A DNA stretch of 54,627 nucleotides, taken from assembly GCF_003259935.1 (NCBI RefSeq), contig NZ_QLMH01000003.1:1-54627 (forward strand), written 5' to 3'. Source of the stretch: Paranoxybacillus vitaminiphilus (GTDB taxonomy: Bacteria > Bacillota > Bacilli > Bacillales > Anoxybacillaceae). Position numbers and translations under genes: made by a program. Under the pieces are notes generated by a model. The model made no database searches, had not been told where the DNA came from, and saw only the letters and a program-made list of their open reading frames with translations. Positions 9,280 through 19,867 of this stretch are shown here, in pieces (the first letter of the stretch is position 1; each line of letters starts with the position of its first letter).

Positions 9280-11674
9280 CAAAGAGAAATTTAAGGAGGT
9301 TTTTTCAAAAAAGCTGGAAATGATGTGTGGAAAACGGTTTGAAGAATCAACCGTGCGCGACCAATATCATACGTTAGGGAATATGATTCGAGAGTATATA
9401 AGCAATAATTGGATTCAAACAAACGAAAAGTATCGCGCTGAAAACAATAAGCAAGTGTATTATTTGTCGATTGAATTTTTGCTTGGCCGCCTTCTCGGCA
9501 GCAACCTTATTAATCTTGGGATTCGCGATGTTGTTGAAGAAGGTCTGAAAGATCTAGGGATTGATTTACGGGAAATTGAAGAGAGCGAGGCGGACGCTGG
9601 ACTTGGCAATGGCGGTCTTGGCCGCCTTGCCGCTTGTTTTTTAGATTCGCTTGCCTCGTTAAATTTACCTGGGCACGGATGCGGGATACGTTACAAGCAT
9701 GGATTGTTTGAGCAAAAAATTGTCGATGGTTATCAAGTGGAACTGCCGGAGCAGTGGCTGCGCAATGGAAACGTATGGGAAGTGAGAAAAGCAGATTTAG
9801 CGGTTGAGGTAAATTTTTGGGGGAAAGTCGAAGTTTCGCAGGAAAAGGGGCGTCTTACTTTCCGCCATATCGATGCGGAAAAAGTGATGGCCGTGCCTTA
9901 TGATATGCCGGTGATTGGCTATGATACGAAGACAGTAAATACATTGCGGCTTTGGAGTGCAGAGCCGGCAAAGATGTTCCCAATTCATAAAAATATTATG
10001 CAGTACAAACGTGAGACTGAATCCATCTCTGAGTTTTTATATCCAGATGATACGCATGATGAAGGAAAAATATTGCGCTTAAAACAGCAATATTTTCTTG
10101 TTGCGGCCAGTCTTGGCAGCATTGTACGGACTTATCGCCATAAGTACGGACATTTATATGATTTCCATAAACATGTCGCCATTCATGTCAATGATACACA
10201 TCCGGTATTAGCGATTCCAGAATTGATGCGGATTTTGCTCGATGAAGAGGGAATGAGCTGGGAAGATGCTTGGCATATTACGACGAACACGATTTCCTAC
10301 ACGAATCACACCACTTTATCGGAGGCGCTTGAAAAGTGGCCGGTTTATATTTTCCAGCCGTTATTGCCGCGCATTTACATGATTGTCGAAGAAATTAATG
10401 AACGTTTTTGCAGGGATTTATGGGAGCGGTATCCCGGGGATTGGAAAAGAATTGAGGAGATGGCGATTATCGCCCACGGACTCGTAAAGATGGCACACTT
10501 AGCAATTGCCGGCAGCTACAGTGTGAATGGAGTGGCAAAAATTCATACCGATATTTTAAAGCATCGAGAAATGAAATTATTTTACGAGTTTTTTCCGGAA
10601 AAATTTAATAATAAAACGAATGGGATTACCCATCGGCGTTGGCTGTTGAAGGCGAATCCAGAGCTTTCTCGGCTTATTACAAATGCGATTGGTGATGAAT
10701 GGATAAAGCAGCCGGAAAAGTTGCTTGATTTAAAGCCATATGCATACGATGTTTCATTTAAGCAAAATCTCGCCGCGATTAAACAAAAAAGAAAAAAAAT
10801 GCTCGCACAGCGCATTTATGAACAGACAGGCGTTGTTGTTGATGAGTCATCGATTTTTGATGTGCAAGTAAAACGACTTCATGCTTATAAGCGGCAACTA
10901 TTAAACGTTTTGCATATTATGTACTTATATAACCGATTAAAAGAGGAATCAAGCTTTTCGATTTATCCGCGAACATTTATTTTTGGGGCAAAAGCATCGC
11001 CAGGCTATTATTATGCAAAGAAGATTATCAAACTCATTAATTCGCTGGCAGAAAAAGTGAATAATGATCGGCAGACAAATGAGCAGTTGAAAGTGATTTT
11101 TCTAGAAAATTATCGTGTTTCATTAGCAGAAGAAATTTTTCCGGCCGCTGATGTAAGTGAACAAATTTCTACCGCAAGCAAGGAAGCATCAGGTACAGGA
11201 AACATGAAGTTTATGATGAACGGAGCCGTTACGCTTGGAACACTTGACGGGGCGAATATTGAAATCTTGGAGCTGGTCGGAGAAGAAAATATATTTATCT
11301 TTGGGATGACTGCTGATGAAGTAATAAGTTATTACCAAAATGGCGGTTATCATGCTTATGAATACTATCATCACGATAAACGGATTAAACAAGTTGTCGA
11401 CCAGTTAGTAAACGGTTTTTTTCCGAATGTATATGATCATTTTGAGCCGATTTATGATTCGCTGTTAACGCAAAATGATCAATATTTTGTATTAAGAGAC
11501 TTTGCGGCTTATGTAGAGGCGCAGGAGAAGGTCGAGAAAGCTTATCAACAACGCGATAAATGGTTAGAAATGAGCGCGATTAATATTGCTCATTCTGGAC
11601 ATTTCTCAAGCGACCGAACGATTCGGGAATATGCAAACGATATATGGAATATAAAACCTATTTCTTGGGAATAA
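9269..11674 (+). CDS. glgP: Glycogen phosphorylase
   Basis: Releases glucose-1-phosphate from glycogen ends using pyridoxal phosphate. The 801-aa GT35 enzyme contains the family signature [16 protein letters not shown], with the PLP lysine at about K647, plus [17 protein letters not shown] near residue 115. I chose ATG 9269 because gggag (9255-9259) is 9 nt upstream; a GTG at 9260 would add three residues. Last gene of the operon, so synthesis and breakdown enzymes are made from one transcript. Palindromic element A at 11677-11767 starts 2 bp after the stop and is the probable terminator. Confidence 0.96.
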   Translation: MFSNKEKFKEVFSKKLEMMCGKRFEESTVRDQYHTLGNMIREYISNNWIQTNEKYRAENNKQVYYLSIEFLLGRLLGSNLINLGIRDVVEEGLKDLGIDLREIEESEADAGLGNGGLGRLAACFLDSLASLNLPGHGCGIRYKHGLFEQKIVDGYQVELPEQWLRNGNVWEVRKADLAVEVNFWGKVEVSQEKGRLTFRHIDAEKVMAVPYDMPVIGYDTKTVNTLRLWSAEPAKMFPIHKNIMQYKRETESISEFLYPDDTHDEGKILRLKQQYFLVAASLGSIVRTYRHKYGHLYDFHKHVAIHVNDTHPVLAIPELMRILLDEEGMSWEDAWHITTNTISYTNHTTLSEALEKWPVYIFQPLLPRIYMIVEEINERFCRDLWERYPGDWKRIEEMAIIAHGLVKMAHLAIAGSYSVNGVAKIHTDILKHREMKLFYEFFPEKFNNKTNGITHRRWLLKANPELSRLITNAIGDEWIKQPEKLLDLKPYAYDVSFKQNLAAIKQKRKKMLAQRIYEQTGVVVDESSIFDVQVKRLHAYKRQLLNVLHIMYLYNRLKEESSFSIYPRTFIFGAKASPGYYYAKKIIKLINSLAEKVNNDRQTNEQLKVIFLENYRVSLAEEIFPAADVSEQISTASKEASGTGNMKFMMNGAVTLGTLDGANIEILELVGEENIFIFGMTADEVISYYQNGGYHAYEYYHHDKRIKQVVDQLVNGFFPNVYDHFEPIYDSLLTQNDQYFVLRDFAAYVEAQEKVEKAYQQRDKWLEMSAINIAHSGHFSSDRTIREYANDIWNIKPISWE

Positions 11675-11676
11675 AG

Positions 11677-11767
11677 GAGCTGCCCTATAAGTGTCTAACT
11701 CCACATGTAATCCACAATATATACATTATGTTGTGGGGCTCTGACACTTTGCTTTTTAGGGCAGCTC
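11677..11767. repeat. Palindromic element A (terminator-like repeat)
   Basis: The outer 10-bp stem gagctgccct/agggcagctc is perfect and followed by T-rich sequence. Inside, both arms carry the conserved box: aagtgtctaactccaca (11689-11705) and, on the other strand, aagtgtcagagccccaca (11732-11749). Convergent genes glgP and the AIM24 gene end at each side, so it should terminate both ways. It belongs to a five-member family in this window (A-E). Confidence 0.75.
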
Positions 11768-11776
11768 TTTTTATCA

Positions 11777-12571
11777 TTAATCATCGCCGTTTAGAAAATC
11801 ACCAATCGTTCCAAGTATGCTTCCTTCGCCAACCGAACGGTTTCCGGTAGATGGTGCTGCCGCAATAATCCGATCAGCGAGACGGCTGAATGGGAGCGAC
11901 TGCACCCAGACCGTTCCAGGTCCTGTTAATGTCGCAAAGAATAAACCCTCTCCGCCGAAAAAGGCCGTCTTAATTTTTCCGACATATTCGATGTCGTAGT
12001 TTACTTCTTTTGTCATCGCCACTAAGCAGCCTGTATCGATTCGCAGCTTTTCACCCGGCTGAAGCTCCCGTTTGTAAATTGTTCCGCCGGCATGTAAAAA
12101 GGCGAGCCCGTCTCCTTCGAGCTTTTGCATAATAAAGCCTTCCCCTCCAAAGAAACCAGTGCCGAGCTTTCGCTGAAAATCAATTCCGACAGAAACTCCT
12201 TTTGCCGCGCAAAGGAACGAGTCTTTTTGACAAATGACTTTTCCGCCAAGTTCGCTTAAATCCATCGGAATAATTTTTCCGGGATAAGGAGCCGCAAAAG
12301 AAACACGCCGTTTTCCTGACCCGTTATTCGTAAAAACAGTCATAAATAAGCTTTCGCCTGTCAAAAGACGTTTGCCGGCACCAACGAGCTTGCCAAAAAA
12401 GCCTTTACCGGAATCAGTTCCATCTCCAAAAATCGTTTCCATTTCGATGCCGTCTTCCATCATCATCATGCCGCCAGCTTCTGCAATGACGCTTTCTTGC
12501 GGATCTAATTCGATTTCAACAAACTGCATATCATCTCCATACAGTTGATAATCGATTTCATGTGCGTTCAT
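11777..12571 (-). CDS. AIM24 / TIGR00266 family protein
   Basis: A 264-aa soluble protein of the AIM24 (TIGR00266) family, recognised from the repeated glycine-rich beta pattern: [15 protein letters not shown] near residue 32, [16 protein letters not shown] and [17 protein letters not shown]. The fold is a beta-roll related to tryptophan RNA-binding attenuation protein; its cellular role is not established. No signal peptide or membrane segment is visible. Start ATG 12571 has the ribosome-binding site gaggtg on the minus strand. It converges with glgP, separated by element A. Not obviously linked to neighbouring functions. Confidence 0.85.
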   Translation of the reverse strand: MNAHEIDYQLYGDDMQFVEIELDPQESVIAEAGGMMMMEDGIEMETIFGDGTDSGKGFFGKLVGAGKRLLTGESLFMTVFTNNGSGKRRVSFAAPYPGKIIPMDLSELGGKVICQKDSFLCAAKGVSVGIDFQRKLGTGFFGGEGFIMQKLEGDGLAFLHAGGTIYKRELQPGEKLRIDTGCLVAMTKEVNYDIEYVGKIKTAFFGGEGLFFATLTGPGTVWVQSLPFSRLADRIIAAAPSTGNRSVGEGSILGTIGDFLNGDD

Positions 12572-12700
12572 TTATTTCACCTCTATTTAGCTTTCTGCAA
12601 TGTATATATTCTCTATACGGATCGTAATCCCTTTTCGTTTCAAAAAAATTAAGAAAGACCATGGCCGCCGGTTTATGCAGCTTGATGGCCTTTGCATCAA

Positions 12701-13462
12701 TTAATATCTTCTTTCGGCTTCTTCTGTATAAGTGTCTTTTTCATATGCAGGTAAATCGCCGATGTTGGACATGATTCCTTCTTCGTCAAGAGTTTTTTCG
12801 AATTGTTCATGCTGCATATTTGGATAAATCGTTACCTCTTTTCCGTAAATATCAACCGCAGCAAAATTTTCGAAGTCTTCTACATAACCGATATTTTCCT
12901 CTGATTCTGTATAAATATCGTTATAATGATCAACATCTTTTCCTAAGTCAGACGGTGTTTCCGATGTTCCAAAGCGGGCGACATCCTGCCATGAATCTTC
13001 AGCATCATACATGACTGCATCACGGTCATCAAAATCAAATTTACCGAAAGGAGGCATTAATACTCCTTCCTCGAGTGGACGTTGATGGGAGACAAATTGG
13101 TCAGGACTATGTTCTTTACAAAATGTTGTTGTCGGTAATGCTACCAATCGTTCATAAGGAATGTCCTTACCGCATACTTTACATGTTCCGTATGTTCTGT
13201 TTTCCATCGCTTGAAGGGCGTGTTCAATATCTTTTAATTCCTTTTCTGCAAGTTCATTTAAAGCGATATCTTTTTCCCGCTCATATAATTCCGTGCCTTC
13301 ATCACCCGGATGATTATCTGCACTCGATAATTCACCGACTGCGTCGTGAGCATGGCTTCGTTCTTTACCGAAGTGATCATTAGCGATTAAACGTTCTTCT
13401 ATTTCCTTTTTTTCCTTTAGCAGTCTGCTGCGGAAGGTCGATAATTGTTGTTTTGTTAACAT
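12701..13462 (-). CDS. yteA: YteA-family TraR/DksA-type zinc-finger protein
   Basis: A 253-aa protein with an N-terminal coiled coil (about 1-95) and a DksA/TraR-type zinc finger (CKVCGKDIPYERLVALP, then FCKEH; fourth ligand probably His). A long acidic C-terminal tail follows. This layout matches the Bacillus YteA family (TIGR02890), annotated as sporulation-associated. By analogy to DksA it may bind the RNA polymerase secondary channel, but that is inference. It is transcribed in the same direction as menA but with about 200 bp and element B between them, so a separate unit is likely. Confidence 0.85.
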   Translation of the reverse strand: MLTKQQLSTFRSRLLKEKKEIEERLIANDHFGKERSHAHDAVGELSSADNHPGDEGTELYEREKDIALNELAEKELKDIEHALQAMENRTYGTCKVCGKDIPYERLVALPTTTFCKEHSPDQFVSHQRPLEEGVLMPPFGKFDFDDRDAVMYDAEDSWQDVARFGTSETPSDLGKDVDHYNDIYTESEENIGYVEDFENFAAVDIYGKEVTIYPNMQHEQFEKTLDEEGIMSNIGDLPAYEKDTYTEEAERRY

Positions 13463-13544
13463 GAGTGTCTTCTCCTTCCATGAATTAAGAATCTACATGA
13501 TGTATTATTCACTGAAAACAAGAAAACATAAGCAAAAAGAAAAA

Positions 13545-13665
13545 GAGACCAACCATAAGTGTCTGATCTCACATGTACAATACACAGTACTTTAATGCAC
13601 TCTCCCGTATTAAGTACTATATTGTAATTGTGAGATCTAAACACATTACTTTTAGGTCAATCCCT
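13545..13665. repeat. Palindromic element B (terminator-like repeat)
   Basis: Imperfect long hairpin between menA and yteA. Both arms carry forms of the family box: aagtgtctgatctcaca (13557-13573) and a more degenerate aatgtgtttagatctcaca on the opposite strand (about 13629-13647), followed by an inner stem with cagtactt/aagtacta. The outer arm is mismatched in places. Probably terminates menA. Confidence 0.6.
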
Positions 13666-13666
13666 T

Positions 13667-14605
13667 TTAAAACCAATAACTTATCAGTAAACCAATCGTT
13701 AATAAAAAGCCGAATTGCGTATTTGTTTGCGCTGTTGCCTTCATCGCCGGCATCATTTCAATCGGTTTTGTTTTGCCGACAAATCCTTTAACCGCAACAA
13801 TTGCTTTAGGCACGCTGAAAAATACAATCAGTGTCCACGGAGAAACGAGCTTTATCATGACTAAACCAATCATCCATATAAATGAAACGACAAACATACC
13901 TGCAAGAATGCGAATGGCGTTTGTACGTCCAACTAAAATAGCCAGAGTTTTTCGACCGCTTTTTTTGTCGCCGTCAAGGTCGCGAATGTTATTGGCTAAC
14001 AAAATGGCTCCGACTAAAACCGCAATCGGAATGGAGACAAGTACAGGAAGCAATGTTATTTCTCCGGTTTGGATAAAGAACGAAATTAAAATGATCATAA
14101 TCCCCATGAAAAAACCGGCTGCCAGTTCGCCAAACGGTGTATAGGCGATCGGGACAGGACCGCCTGTATAAAAGTACCCAGCCGCCATGCAAATCGTACC
14201 GATTAAAGCCAACCACCAGCTGCTATTGGCGCAAATATAAATGCCGAGCAGCATTGCTATGCCAAAAAAGGAAAACGCAAGCAAAAGAACGGTTTTCGGT
14301 TCAATGCCGTCGCGGACAATGGCACCGCCAATCCCGACAGATTCAGCATTATCTAATCCGCGTTTATAGTCATAATATTCGTTAAACATGTTCGTCGCCG
14401 CTTGGATTAATAAAGAAGCAATAAGCATAGCGGCAAATAGCGGAATATTGATATTTGTTACATGAATGGCCAACGCTGTACCGATAGAAACAGGAACAAA
14501 AGCAGCTGTTAATGTATGTGGTCGAAAAAGCCTCCACCAAACGCGCCAATCTCTTCTATATTTTGCTGTCGAAAGCTCAGATTGAGACCGCAATGGTGAT
14601 ATCAT
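13667..14605 (-). CDS. menA: 1,4-dihydroxy-2-naphthoate polyprenyltransferase
   Basis: Attaches the isoprenoid side chain to DHNA to give demethylmenaquinone, in the membrane. UbiA-family protein of 312 aa with eight or nine membrane segments and both aspartate-rich motifs: NEYYDYKRGLDN (first) and NNIRDLDGDKKSGRKT (second), which bind Mg2+-diphosphate. I chose ATG 14605 because gaggggt (minus strand, 14612-14618) sits 6-7 nt upstream; an ATG 6 nt further up touches the ribosome-binding site. It is divergent from menFDHBE, so quinone head-group and prenylation genes share one promoter region. Confidence 0.94.
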   Translation of the reverse strand: MISPLRSQSELSTAKYRRDWRVWWRLFRPHTLTAAFVPVSIGTALAIHVTNINIPLFAAMLIASLLIQAATNMFNEYYDYKRGLDNAESVGIGGAIVRDGIEPKTVLLLAFSFFGIAMLLGIYICANSSWWLALIGTICMAAGYFYTGGPVPIAYTPFGELAAGFFMGIMIILISFFIQTGEITLLPVLVSIPIAVLVGAILLANNIRDLDGDKKSGRKTLAILVGRTNAIRILAGMFVVSFIWMIGLVMIKLVSPWTLIVFFSVPKAIVAVKGFVGKTKPIEMMPAMKATAQTNTQFGFLLTIGLLISYWF

Positions 14606-14663
14606 AATCATACCCCTCGCATTAGGATAAAGTAAATTTGAGCTTAAAAAAACGCTCAAAATA

Positions 14664-14692
14664 AGTGTAGGTAAAGGGGAAAAAGGTGTCAA
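14664..14692 (-). promoter_or_regulatory. Predicted sigma-A promoter of menA
   Basis: On the minus strand, TTGACA (14692-14687), 17-bp spacer, TACACT (14669-14664), about 60 nt upstream of the menA start. Confidence 0.6.
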
Positions 14693-14789
14693 TCTTTTTC
14701 GGGTTTTAAATCGTGTATAAATTATTTCCTATCTATATAAAGGAATATTATAATAAAAATAAAGAGCTTTTCTCATTATTCTGGCCGTG

Positions 14790-14818
14790 TTGACACTGTT
14801 TTTCGAGCATTGTATCTT
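14790..14818 (+). promoter_or_regulatory. Predicted sigma-A promoter of men operon
   Basis: TTGACA (14790-14795), 17-bp spacer, TATCTT (14813-14818), about 57 nt upstream of the menF start. No operator was identified. Confidence 0.6.
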
Positions 14819-14874
14819 AAGATAGGTTATTTTTCGTTTGAAAAAAGTTTAGTACGGAAGAAAGCGGGATTACG

Positions 14875-16254
14875 GTGGTTACTTTATATACAAATAAAAT
14901 TCAAGAACAATTGCATATGATGATGAAAATGGCAAATGCCAACACATCGTTTATTAGCGTCAATGAAAAAACGGACAGCGTAGATCCTCTTCGCTTTTTT
15001 CATTTAGGGGAAAAATTTTCGTTTGGACAACGTTTTTTTTGGTCGGATCCTGTTAATGAAGCGGTTTATGTTGGATTAGGGTGCACCTATTCAATTGAAG
15101 CTCGGCATCATGAAAACCGTTTCGCAGAAGTTGAACGGGAATGGAAGCGTTTTATTGAACAGGTGCTGTTTGACCAAAAGGGACGAGGTCCTTTATTGTT
15201 TGGCGGATTTTCTTTTGATCCATTAAAAGCAAAAACAAAACGGTGGGTAAACTTTCCTGAAGCGAAAATGATTGTTCCGATGATGTTGTTATCGAACGTG
15301 AAAGGAGAAAGCTCGATTACGATTACCATTCCAACACAAAATAACGAAGAGGAATTGCTGAGAATTGAACAGATGTTAGCTTTGTTGCAGCAAGAAACGA
15401 TTGTCCCGTATAAACATAATGCAACATGTGTAAAAATGTTTGAAATAGAGAAAGATGAATGGCTGACCGCAGTGACGAAAGCAACTTCTGATATTCGCAA
15501 CGGAGAACTTGGAAAAGTTGTATTAGCGCGTGAAGCACGTCTATTGTTTGATAAACGAATCAATCCGACAGTTGTATTAAAAAGGCTTCGTGAACAACAG
15601 CCGTTTAGTTATATATTTGCTTTTGAAAGCGGAAGCGATTGTTTTCTCGGGGCTTCTCCTGAACAGCTTGTCAAAAAAGACGATGATATGTGCTATTCGA
15701 CATGTCTGGCTGGTTCGATTCGCAGAGGAAAGACGTTAAAAGAAGATGAAGAACTCGGCAACTGGCTGCTTCAAGATTCCAAAAACCTTCATGAACATCG
15801 GTTTGTAGTGGATATGATAAAGGAAGCGATGCTGAAGGTATGTGACGAGGTAATCATTCCAGATCAACCATCCTTATTAAAAATGAGAGATATACAACAT
15901 TTGTATACACCGGTAAGAGGCTTCAGCCGGCAGCCAATTTCGCTTCTTTCCCTTGTAGAGCGGCTGCATCCTACTCCAGCTTTAGGCGGTACTCCACGGA
16001 GTAAAGCGCTTCAAAAGATTCGGGAAATTGAACCGCTTGACCGGGGCTGGTATGCCTCTCCGATCGGTTGGTTAGATGCAAATGGAAACGGCGAGTTTGC
16101 TGTAGCGATTCGTTCCGGGCTTTTGCAAGGAAATGAGGCTTCGATTTTTGCCGGTTGCGGTGTTGTTGGAGATTCGGATCCGCTCAGCGAATATGAAGAA
16201 ACGAGAGTAAAGTTTAAGCCGATGCTGTCGGCGTTAGGGGGAAGCGAAAAATGA
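14875..16254 (+). CDS. menF: Isochorismate synthase
   Basis: Converts chorismate to isochorismate, first step of menaquinone synthesis. The 459-aa protein has the chorismate-binding domain in its C-terminal half: VVLAREARLLF, CFLGASPEQLV, STCLAGSIRRG, LHPTPALGGTPR and IFAGCGVVGDSDP with the Mg2+-binding EYEET region. Start GTG 14875 follows aagcggga; length fits the family. Its stop overlaps the menD ATG by 4 bp (ATGA), showing coupled translation in menFDHBE. Confidence 0.94.
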   Translation: MVTLYTNKIQEQLHMMMKMANANTSFISVNEKTDSVDPLRFFHLGEKFSFGQRFFWSDPVNEAVYVGLGCTYSIEARHHENRFAEVEREWKRFIEQVLFDQKGRGPLLFGGFSFDPLKAKTKRWVNFPEAKMIVPMMLLSNVKGESSITITIPTQNNEEELLRIEQMLALLQQETIVPYKHNATCVKMFEIEKDEWLTAVTKATSDIRNGELGKVVLAREARLLFDKRINPTVVLKRLREQQPFSYIFAFESGSDCFLGASPEQLVKKDDDMCYSTCLAGSIRRGKTLKEDEELGNWLLQDSKNLHEHRFVVDMIKEAMLKVCDEVIIPDQPSLLKMRDIQHLYTPVRGFSRQPISLLSLVERLHPTPALGGTPRSKALQKIREIEPLDRGWYASPIGWLDANGNGEFAVAIRSGLLQGNEASIFAGCGVVGDSDPLSEYEETRVKFKPMLSALGGSEK

Positions 16255-18008
16255 ATAATGATCATTTGACATTGTATGTATCCGCTTTTGTCGATGAGTT
16301 AACAAAAGTCGGAATCACCGATGTGGTTGTCAGTCCAGGGTCACGTTCTACCCCTTTTGCGATTGTGATGGCAGAGCATCCGGACATAAAAGTTCATATG
16401 AATATTGATGAGCGGTCTGCCGCTTTTTTTGCGCTTGGAATGGCAAAGGCGAAACGAAAACCGGTTGCGCTTCTTTGCACATCGGGGACAGCTGTTGCTA
16501 ACTATTTTCCTGCTGTAGTGGAAGCATATTATGCGCGTGTTCCGCTCATTGTTTTAACAGCAGATCGTCCGCATGAGCTTCGGGATGTAGGGGCACCGCA
16601 AGCAATTGACCAGTTTAATATATATGGGAAACACGCAAAATGGTTTGTGGAAATGGCATTACCTGAGGGATCGAAAGAAATGCTTCGCTATGCGCGGACA
16701 ATGGCAGCAAGAGCAGCGGCAATCGCAATGACTGCTCCAGCAGGACCGGTACATTTAAACTTTCCGCTGCGCGAGCCTCTCGTTCCAAATGTAACCGAAC
16801 AAACTTGGACACAAATTGAGCGGAAAGAGCCTTCTTATATTCAAGTTTCCATTGGGAAAAGAACGCTTGAACGAGAGCAGTTCCAATTCATTTACGAGCG
16901 GCTTGCTGGAATTGAAAAAGGGCTGATTATTTGCGGAGAGATCGACAAACCTCACTTTGCTGAGGCGGTCGTAAAACTTGCGGAAACACTCAACTATCCA
17001 ATTCTAGCTGATCCTCTCTCTCATCTTCGCAGTGGGGCACATTCAAAGGAATATATTGTTGAAAGTTATGATGCCATTTTGAAAAACGAAACAGCGATGC
17101 GTACATTGATGCCGGAAGTGATTATTCGCTTCGGTGCCATGCCCGTTTCCAAACCGTTAACATTAATGTTAAAAAATAATACAGCAATTGAGCAAATCGT
17201 CGTTGATGGTGATGGAGGCTGGCGTGAACCGACCCTTAATGCTTCCTACATGATTCATTGTGATGAAACCGATTTTTGTAACCAATTAGTTGAATTAGCA
17301 CAACCAAAAAAGAAACAAAGCGATTGGGCAAAACTATGGCAGGATGTAAATAAAATGGCTAAAACGGCATTGCTGGAAGCTGGCAAAGACGAAGAAATGT
17401 TTGAAGGAAAAGTATTTATTGAGTTAGCGCAGCTGCTCCCAGAAAAATCGATTTTATTTGTTGGAAACAGTATGCCGATTCGCGATGCAGATACGTTTTT
17501 TATGGCAACGGATAAAAATATTCGCATAATGGCAAACCGCGGTGCGAATGGAATTGATGGTGTTGTTTCGAGCGCATTAGGAGCCAGTGTGACAGGCGAT
17601 CCTCTTGTGCTTGTTATTGGTGATTTGTCATTTTATCATGATTTAAACGGTCTGCTCGCGGCAAAATTACACAAATTAAATGCGACTATTATTGTCATTA
17701 ATAATAATGGAGGCGGAATATTTTCATTTTTACCGCAGGCAAAACAAGAAAGGCATTTTGAATTATTATTTGGTACGCCGACGAACCTACAATTTGAACA
17801 TATAGTACGTATGTATGACGGCAATTATACTAAGGCAGATACATGGAGCCAATTCCGAAAAAGTGTCGCCAGTTCTTTTTCGGCTGCAGGATTACATGTC
17901 ATTGAAGTATGTACATTAAGACAGGAAAATGTCAAAAAACATCGCCGGTTATGGGAAAATGTTTCCCTGGAAATATCGGAATTTCTGGAAAAAGGGAGAA
18001 AGGCATGA
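16251..18008 (+). CDS. menD: SEPHCHC synthase (MenD)
   Basis: Thiamine-diphosphate enzyme that condenses isochorismate with 2-oxoglutarate-derived succinic semialdehyde. The 585-aa protein has the N-terminal pyrimidine-binding domain (VVSPGSRSTPFAI near residue 25; catalytic-type glutamate in NIDERSAAFFALG) and the C-terminal ThDP diphosphate-binding motif GDLSFYHDLNGL...NNNGGGIF. Overlaps menF and menH by 4 bp each. Confidence 0.96.
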   Translation: MNNDHLTLYVSAFVDELTKVGITDVVVSPGSRSTPFAIVMAEHPDIKVHMNIDERSAAFFALGMAKAKRKPVALLCTSGTAVANYFPAVVEAYYARVPLIVLTADRPHELRDVGAPQAIDQFNIYGKHAKWFVEMALPEGSKEMLRYARTMAARAAAIAMTAPAGPVHLNFPLREPLVPNVTEQTWTQIERKEPSYIQVSIGKRTLEREQFQFIYERLAGIEKGLIICGEIDKPHFAEAVVKLAETLNYPILADPLSHLRSGAHSKEYIVESYDAILKNETAMRTLMPEVIIRFGAMPVSKPLTLMLKNNTAIEQIVVDGDGGWREPTLNASYMIHCDETDFCNQLVELAQPKKKQSDWAKLWQDVNKMAKTALLEAGKDEEMFEGKVFIELAQLLPEKSILFVGNSMPIRDADTFFMATDKNIRIMANRGANGIDGVVSSALGASVTGDPLVLVIGDLSFYHDLNGLLAAKLHKLNATIIVINNNGGGIFSFLPQAKQERHFELLFGTPTNLQFEHIVRMYDGNYTKADTWSQFRKSVASSFSAAGLHVIEVCTLRQENVKKHRRLWENVSLEISEFLEKGRKA

Positions 18009-18805
18009 AAATTGTCGTTAACGATGTTTCTTACTACGTAGAAATTTATGGAAAGGGAGAGCCGCTTCTTTTACTTCACGGTTTTACAGGAAGTGTGGAA
18101 ACGTGGAAAAGTTTTATTCCTAAATGGCAAGATGATAAACAGTTAATAATGGTTGACATTATCGGACACGGGCTAACGGATTCTCCTGATGAGCACGAGC
18201 GGTACAAGATAGAACGGGCAGCTGCGGATTTAGCGGGAATTTTACAGTATTTCAACATTGAGAAAACGAATGTATTGGGATATTCAATGGGAGGGCGGCT
18301 TGCTTTAACATTTGCGATTCTTTATCCACATCGGGTAAACAAATTAATTTTAGAAAGCAGCTCTCCAGGGCTAAAGAGCGATGAGGAACGGCGTGCGCGC
18401 ATAAAGAGCGATGAGGCGCTTGCTCTCGAAATTGAAACATATGGTATAAAGCATTTCGTTGAAAAGTGGGAGAATATTCCGCTATTTTCTACACAAAAAA
18501 GGCTGCCGCAAATCGTGCAGGAGCGTATTCGGACGGAGCGTTTACGGAATAATGCAAAAGGATTGGCCAATAGTTTACGCGGCATGGGAACAGGAAAACA
18601 ACCATCTTGGTGGAATCGACTCTCGGAATTGAAGATGCCGACGCTGCTTATATGCGGGGAGTTAGATGAAAAATTTTGTCGGATTGCTTCGGAAATGGCG
18701 CGTTTCATGCCAAATGCGGTTGTTTCGCAAATTTCTGACAGCGGACATGCAATTCATGTGGAACAACCGGAGATTTTTGCTAAAATAGTAGATGAGTTTA
18801 TATAA
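18005..18805 (+). CDS. menH: SHCHC synthase (MenH)
   Basis: Alpha/beta-hydrolase-fold lyase (266 aa) that eliminates pyruvate from SEPHCHC. It shows the oxyanion/HG motif [10 protein letters not shown] (about residue 21), nucleophile elbow GYSMGGR and the catalytic His in [13 protein letters not shown] chose ATG 18005 because it overlaps the menD stop (ATGA); the longer open frame upstream is inside menD. Confidence 0.93.
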   Translation: MKIVVNDVSYYVEIYGKGEPLLLLHGFTGSVETWKSFIPKWQDDKQLIMVDIIGHGLTDSPDEHERYKIERAAADLAGILQYFNIEKTNVLGYSMGGRLALTFAILYPHRVNKLILESSSPGLKSDEERRARIKSDEALALEIETYGIKHFVEKWENIPLFSTQKRLPQIVQERIRTERLRNNAKGLANSLRGMGTGKQPSWWNRLSELKMPTLLICGELDEKFCRIASEMARFMPNAVVSQISDSGHAIHVEQPEIFAKIVDEFI

Positions 18806-18819
18806 AGGAGGACAAGCTT

Positions 18820-19638
18820 GTGGCAATTGAATGGGTAGCGGAAAGACAGTATGAAGATATTTTATATGAAACATACAACGGCATTGCCAAGATTACGATT
18901 AACCGTCCGGAAGTACATAATGCGTTTCGGCCGAAAACGGTTATGGAATTGATCGATGCGTTTTCTTACGCACGTGATGATGCAAACATCGGCGTTATCA
19001 TCTTAACAGGCGCAGGCGGAAAAGCGTTTTGCTCCGGCGGTGACCAAAAAGTGCGCGGTCATGGCGGTTATGTCGGTGAAGACCAAATCCCTCGTCTTAA
19101 CGTATTAGACTTGCAACGCTTAATCCGCGTTATCCCAAAACCGGTCATTGCGATGGTTGCCGGATATGCGATCGGCGGCGGCCACGTTTTACACGTTGTT
19201 TGCGATTTAACGATTGCTGCGGATAACGCGATTTTCGGTCAGACAGGACCAAAAGTAGGAAGCTTTGACGGCGGATATGGCGCTGGTTATTTAGCGCGCA
19301 TTGTCGGTCATAAAAAGGCGCGTGAAATCTGGTATTTATGCCGTCAATACAATGCGCAAGAAGCGCTGGAAATGGGGCTCGTGAACAAAGTGGTGCCATT
19401 AGAACAGCTGGAAGAAGAAACGGTGAAATGGGCGCAGGAAATTCTTGAGAAAAGCCCAACGGCCATCCGCTTCTTAAAAGCCGCATTTAACGCGGATACA
19501 GATGGTTTAGCGGGCATTCAGCAGCTAGCTGGAGACGCGACATTGCTTTACTATACAACAGACGAAGCGAAAGAAGGACGTGACGCGTTTAAAGAAAAGC
19601 GCAAGCCAAACTTCAAACAATTTCCGCGCTTCCCGTAA
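18820..19638 (+). CDS. menB: 1,4-dihydroxy-2-naphthoyl-CoA synthase
   Basis: Crotonase-fold enzyme that closes the naphthoquinone ring from o-succinylbenzoyl-CoA. The 272-aa sequence has the oxyanion-hole and active-site motifs [10 protein letters not shown] (about 69-78) and [15 protein letters not shown], both diagnostic for MenB over other enoyl-CoA hydratases. GTG start with a strong aaaggagg 8-15 nt upstream. It is followed by about 230 bp holding a REP-like element and a terminator hairpin before menE. Confidence 0.96.
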   Translation: MAIEWVAERQYEDILYETYNGIAKITINRPEVHNAFRPKTVMELIDAFSYARDDANIGVIILTGAGGKAFCSGGDQKVRGHGGYVGEDQIPRLNVLDLQRLIRVIPKPVIAMVAGYAIGGGHVLHVVCDLTIAADNAIFGQTGPKVGSFDGGYGAGYLARIVGHKKAREIWYLCRQYNAQEALEMGLVNKVVPLEQLEEETVKWAQEILEKSPTAIRFLKAAFNADTDGLAGIQQLAGDATLLYYTTDEAKEGRDAFKEKRKPNFKQFPRFP

Positions 19639-19785
19639 GAAAAGCGGAGGCGCCGCGATCAGCTCTCGAAGCCAAATGTTCTTCGCACGCTGAGGTGTTT
19701 ACCACCTCAAGGGCGAAGGTTATTTGGCGCAAGAGAGCTAGGCGCTGGAGCTAGACAATAAGAAAAGCGGAGGCGCCGCGATTCG
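19637..19785. repeat. REP-like intergenic repeat, one full and one partial copy
   Basis: The unit starts aagaaaagcggaggcgccgc (19637) and ends ggcgctggagctagacaat (about 19759). Its centre folds into a long hairpin (agctctc ... ctgaggtg ttta ccacctcaag ... gagagct). A second copy of only the first 20-25 nt (gaaaagcggaggcgccgcga) starts at 19762. I recall near-identical units in many Geobacillus/Anoxybacillus intergenic regions. Markedly GC-richer than its surroundings. Confidence 0.75.
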
Positions 19786-19815
19786 TTTTGTATTTCGTTA
19801 CTTTCTTCATTTTTT

Positions 19816-19853
19816 AAGAACAGCTTGATGGTAATCATCAAGCTGTTTCTTTG
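19816..19853 (+). terminator. Hairpin between menB and menE
   Basis: Stem cagcttgatg/catcaagctg with A-rich 5' and T-rich 3' flanks. It lies 14 nt before menE and could attenuate read-through from menB or end the menFDHB transcript. Confidence 0.6.
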
Positions 19854-19867
19854 TAAGGAGGGGTTCG

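Noticed and set aside
13773-14144. Plus-strand frame antisense to menA
   Set aside because: Shadow of a membrane-protein gene; menA has clear motifs on the other strand.
14760-14800. gtgttgacac palindrome as an additional element of family A-E
   Set aside because: Only a short GTGT/ACAC match overlapping the men -35 box; no outer or inner stems.
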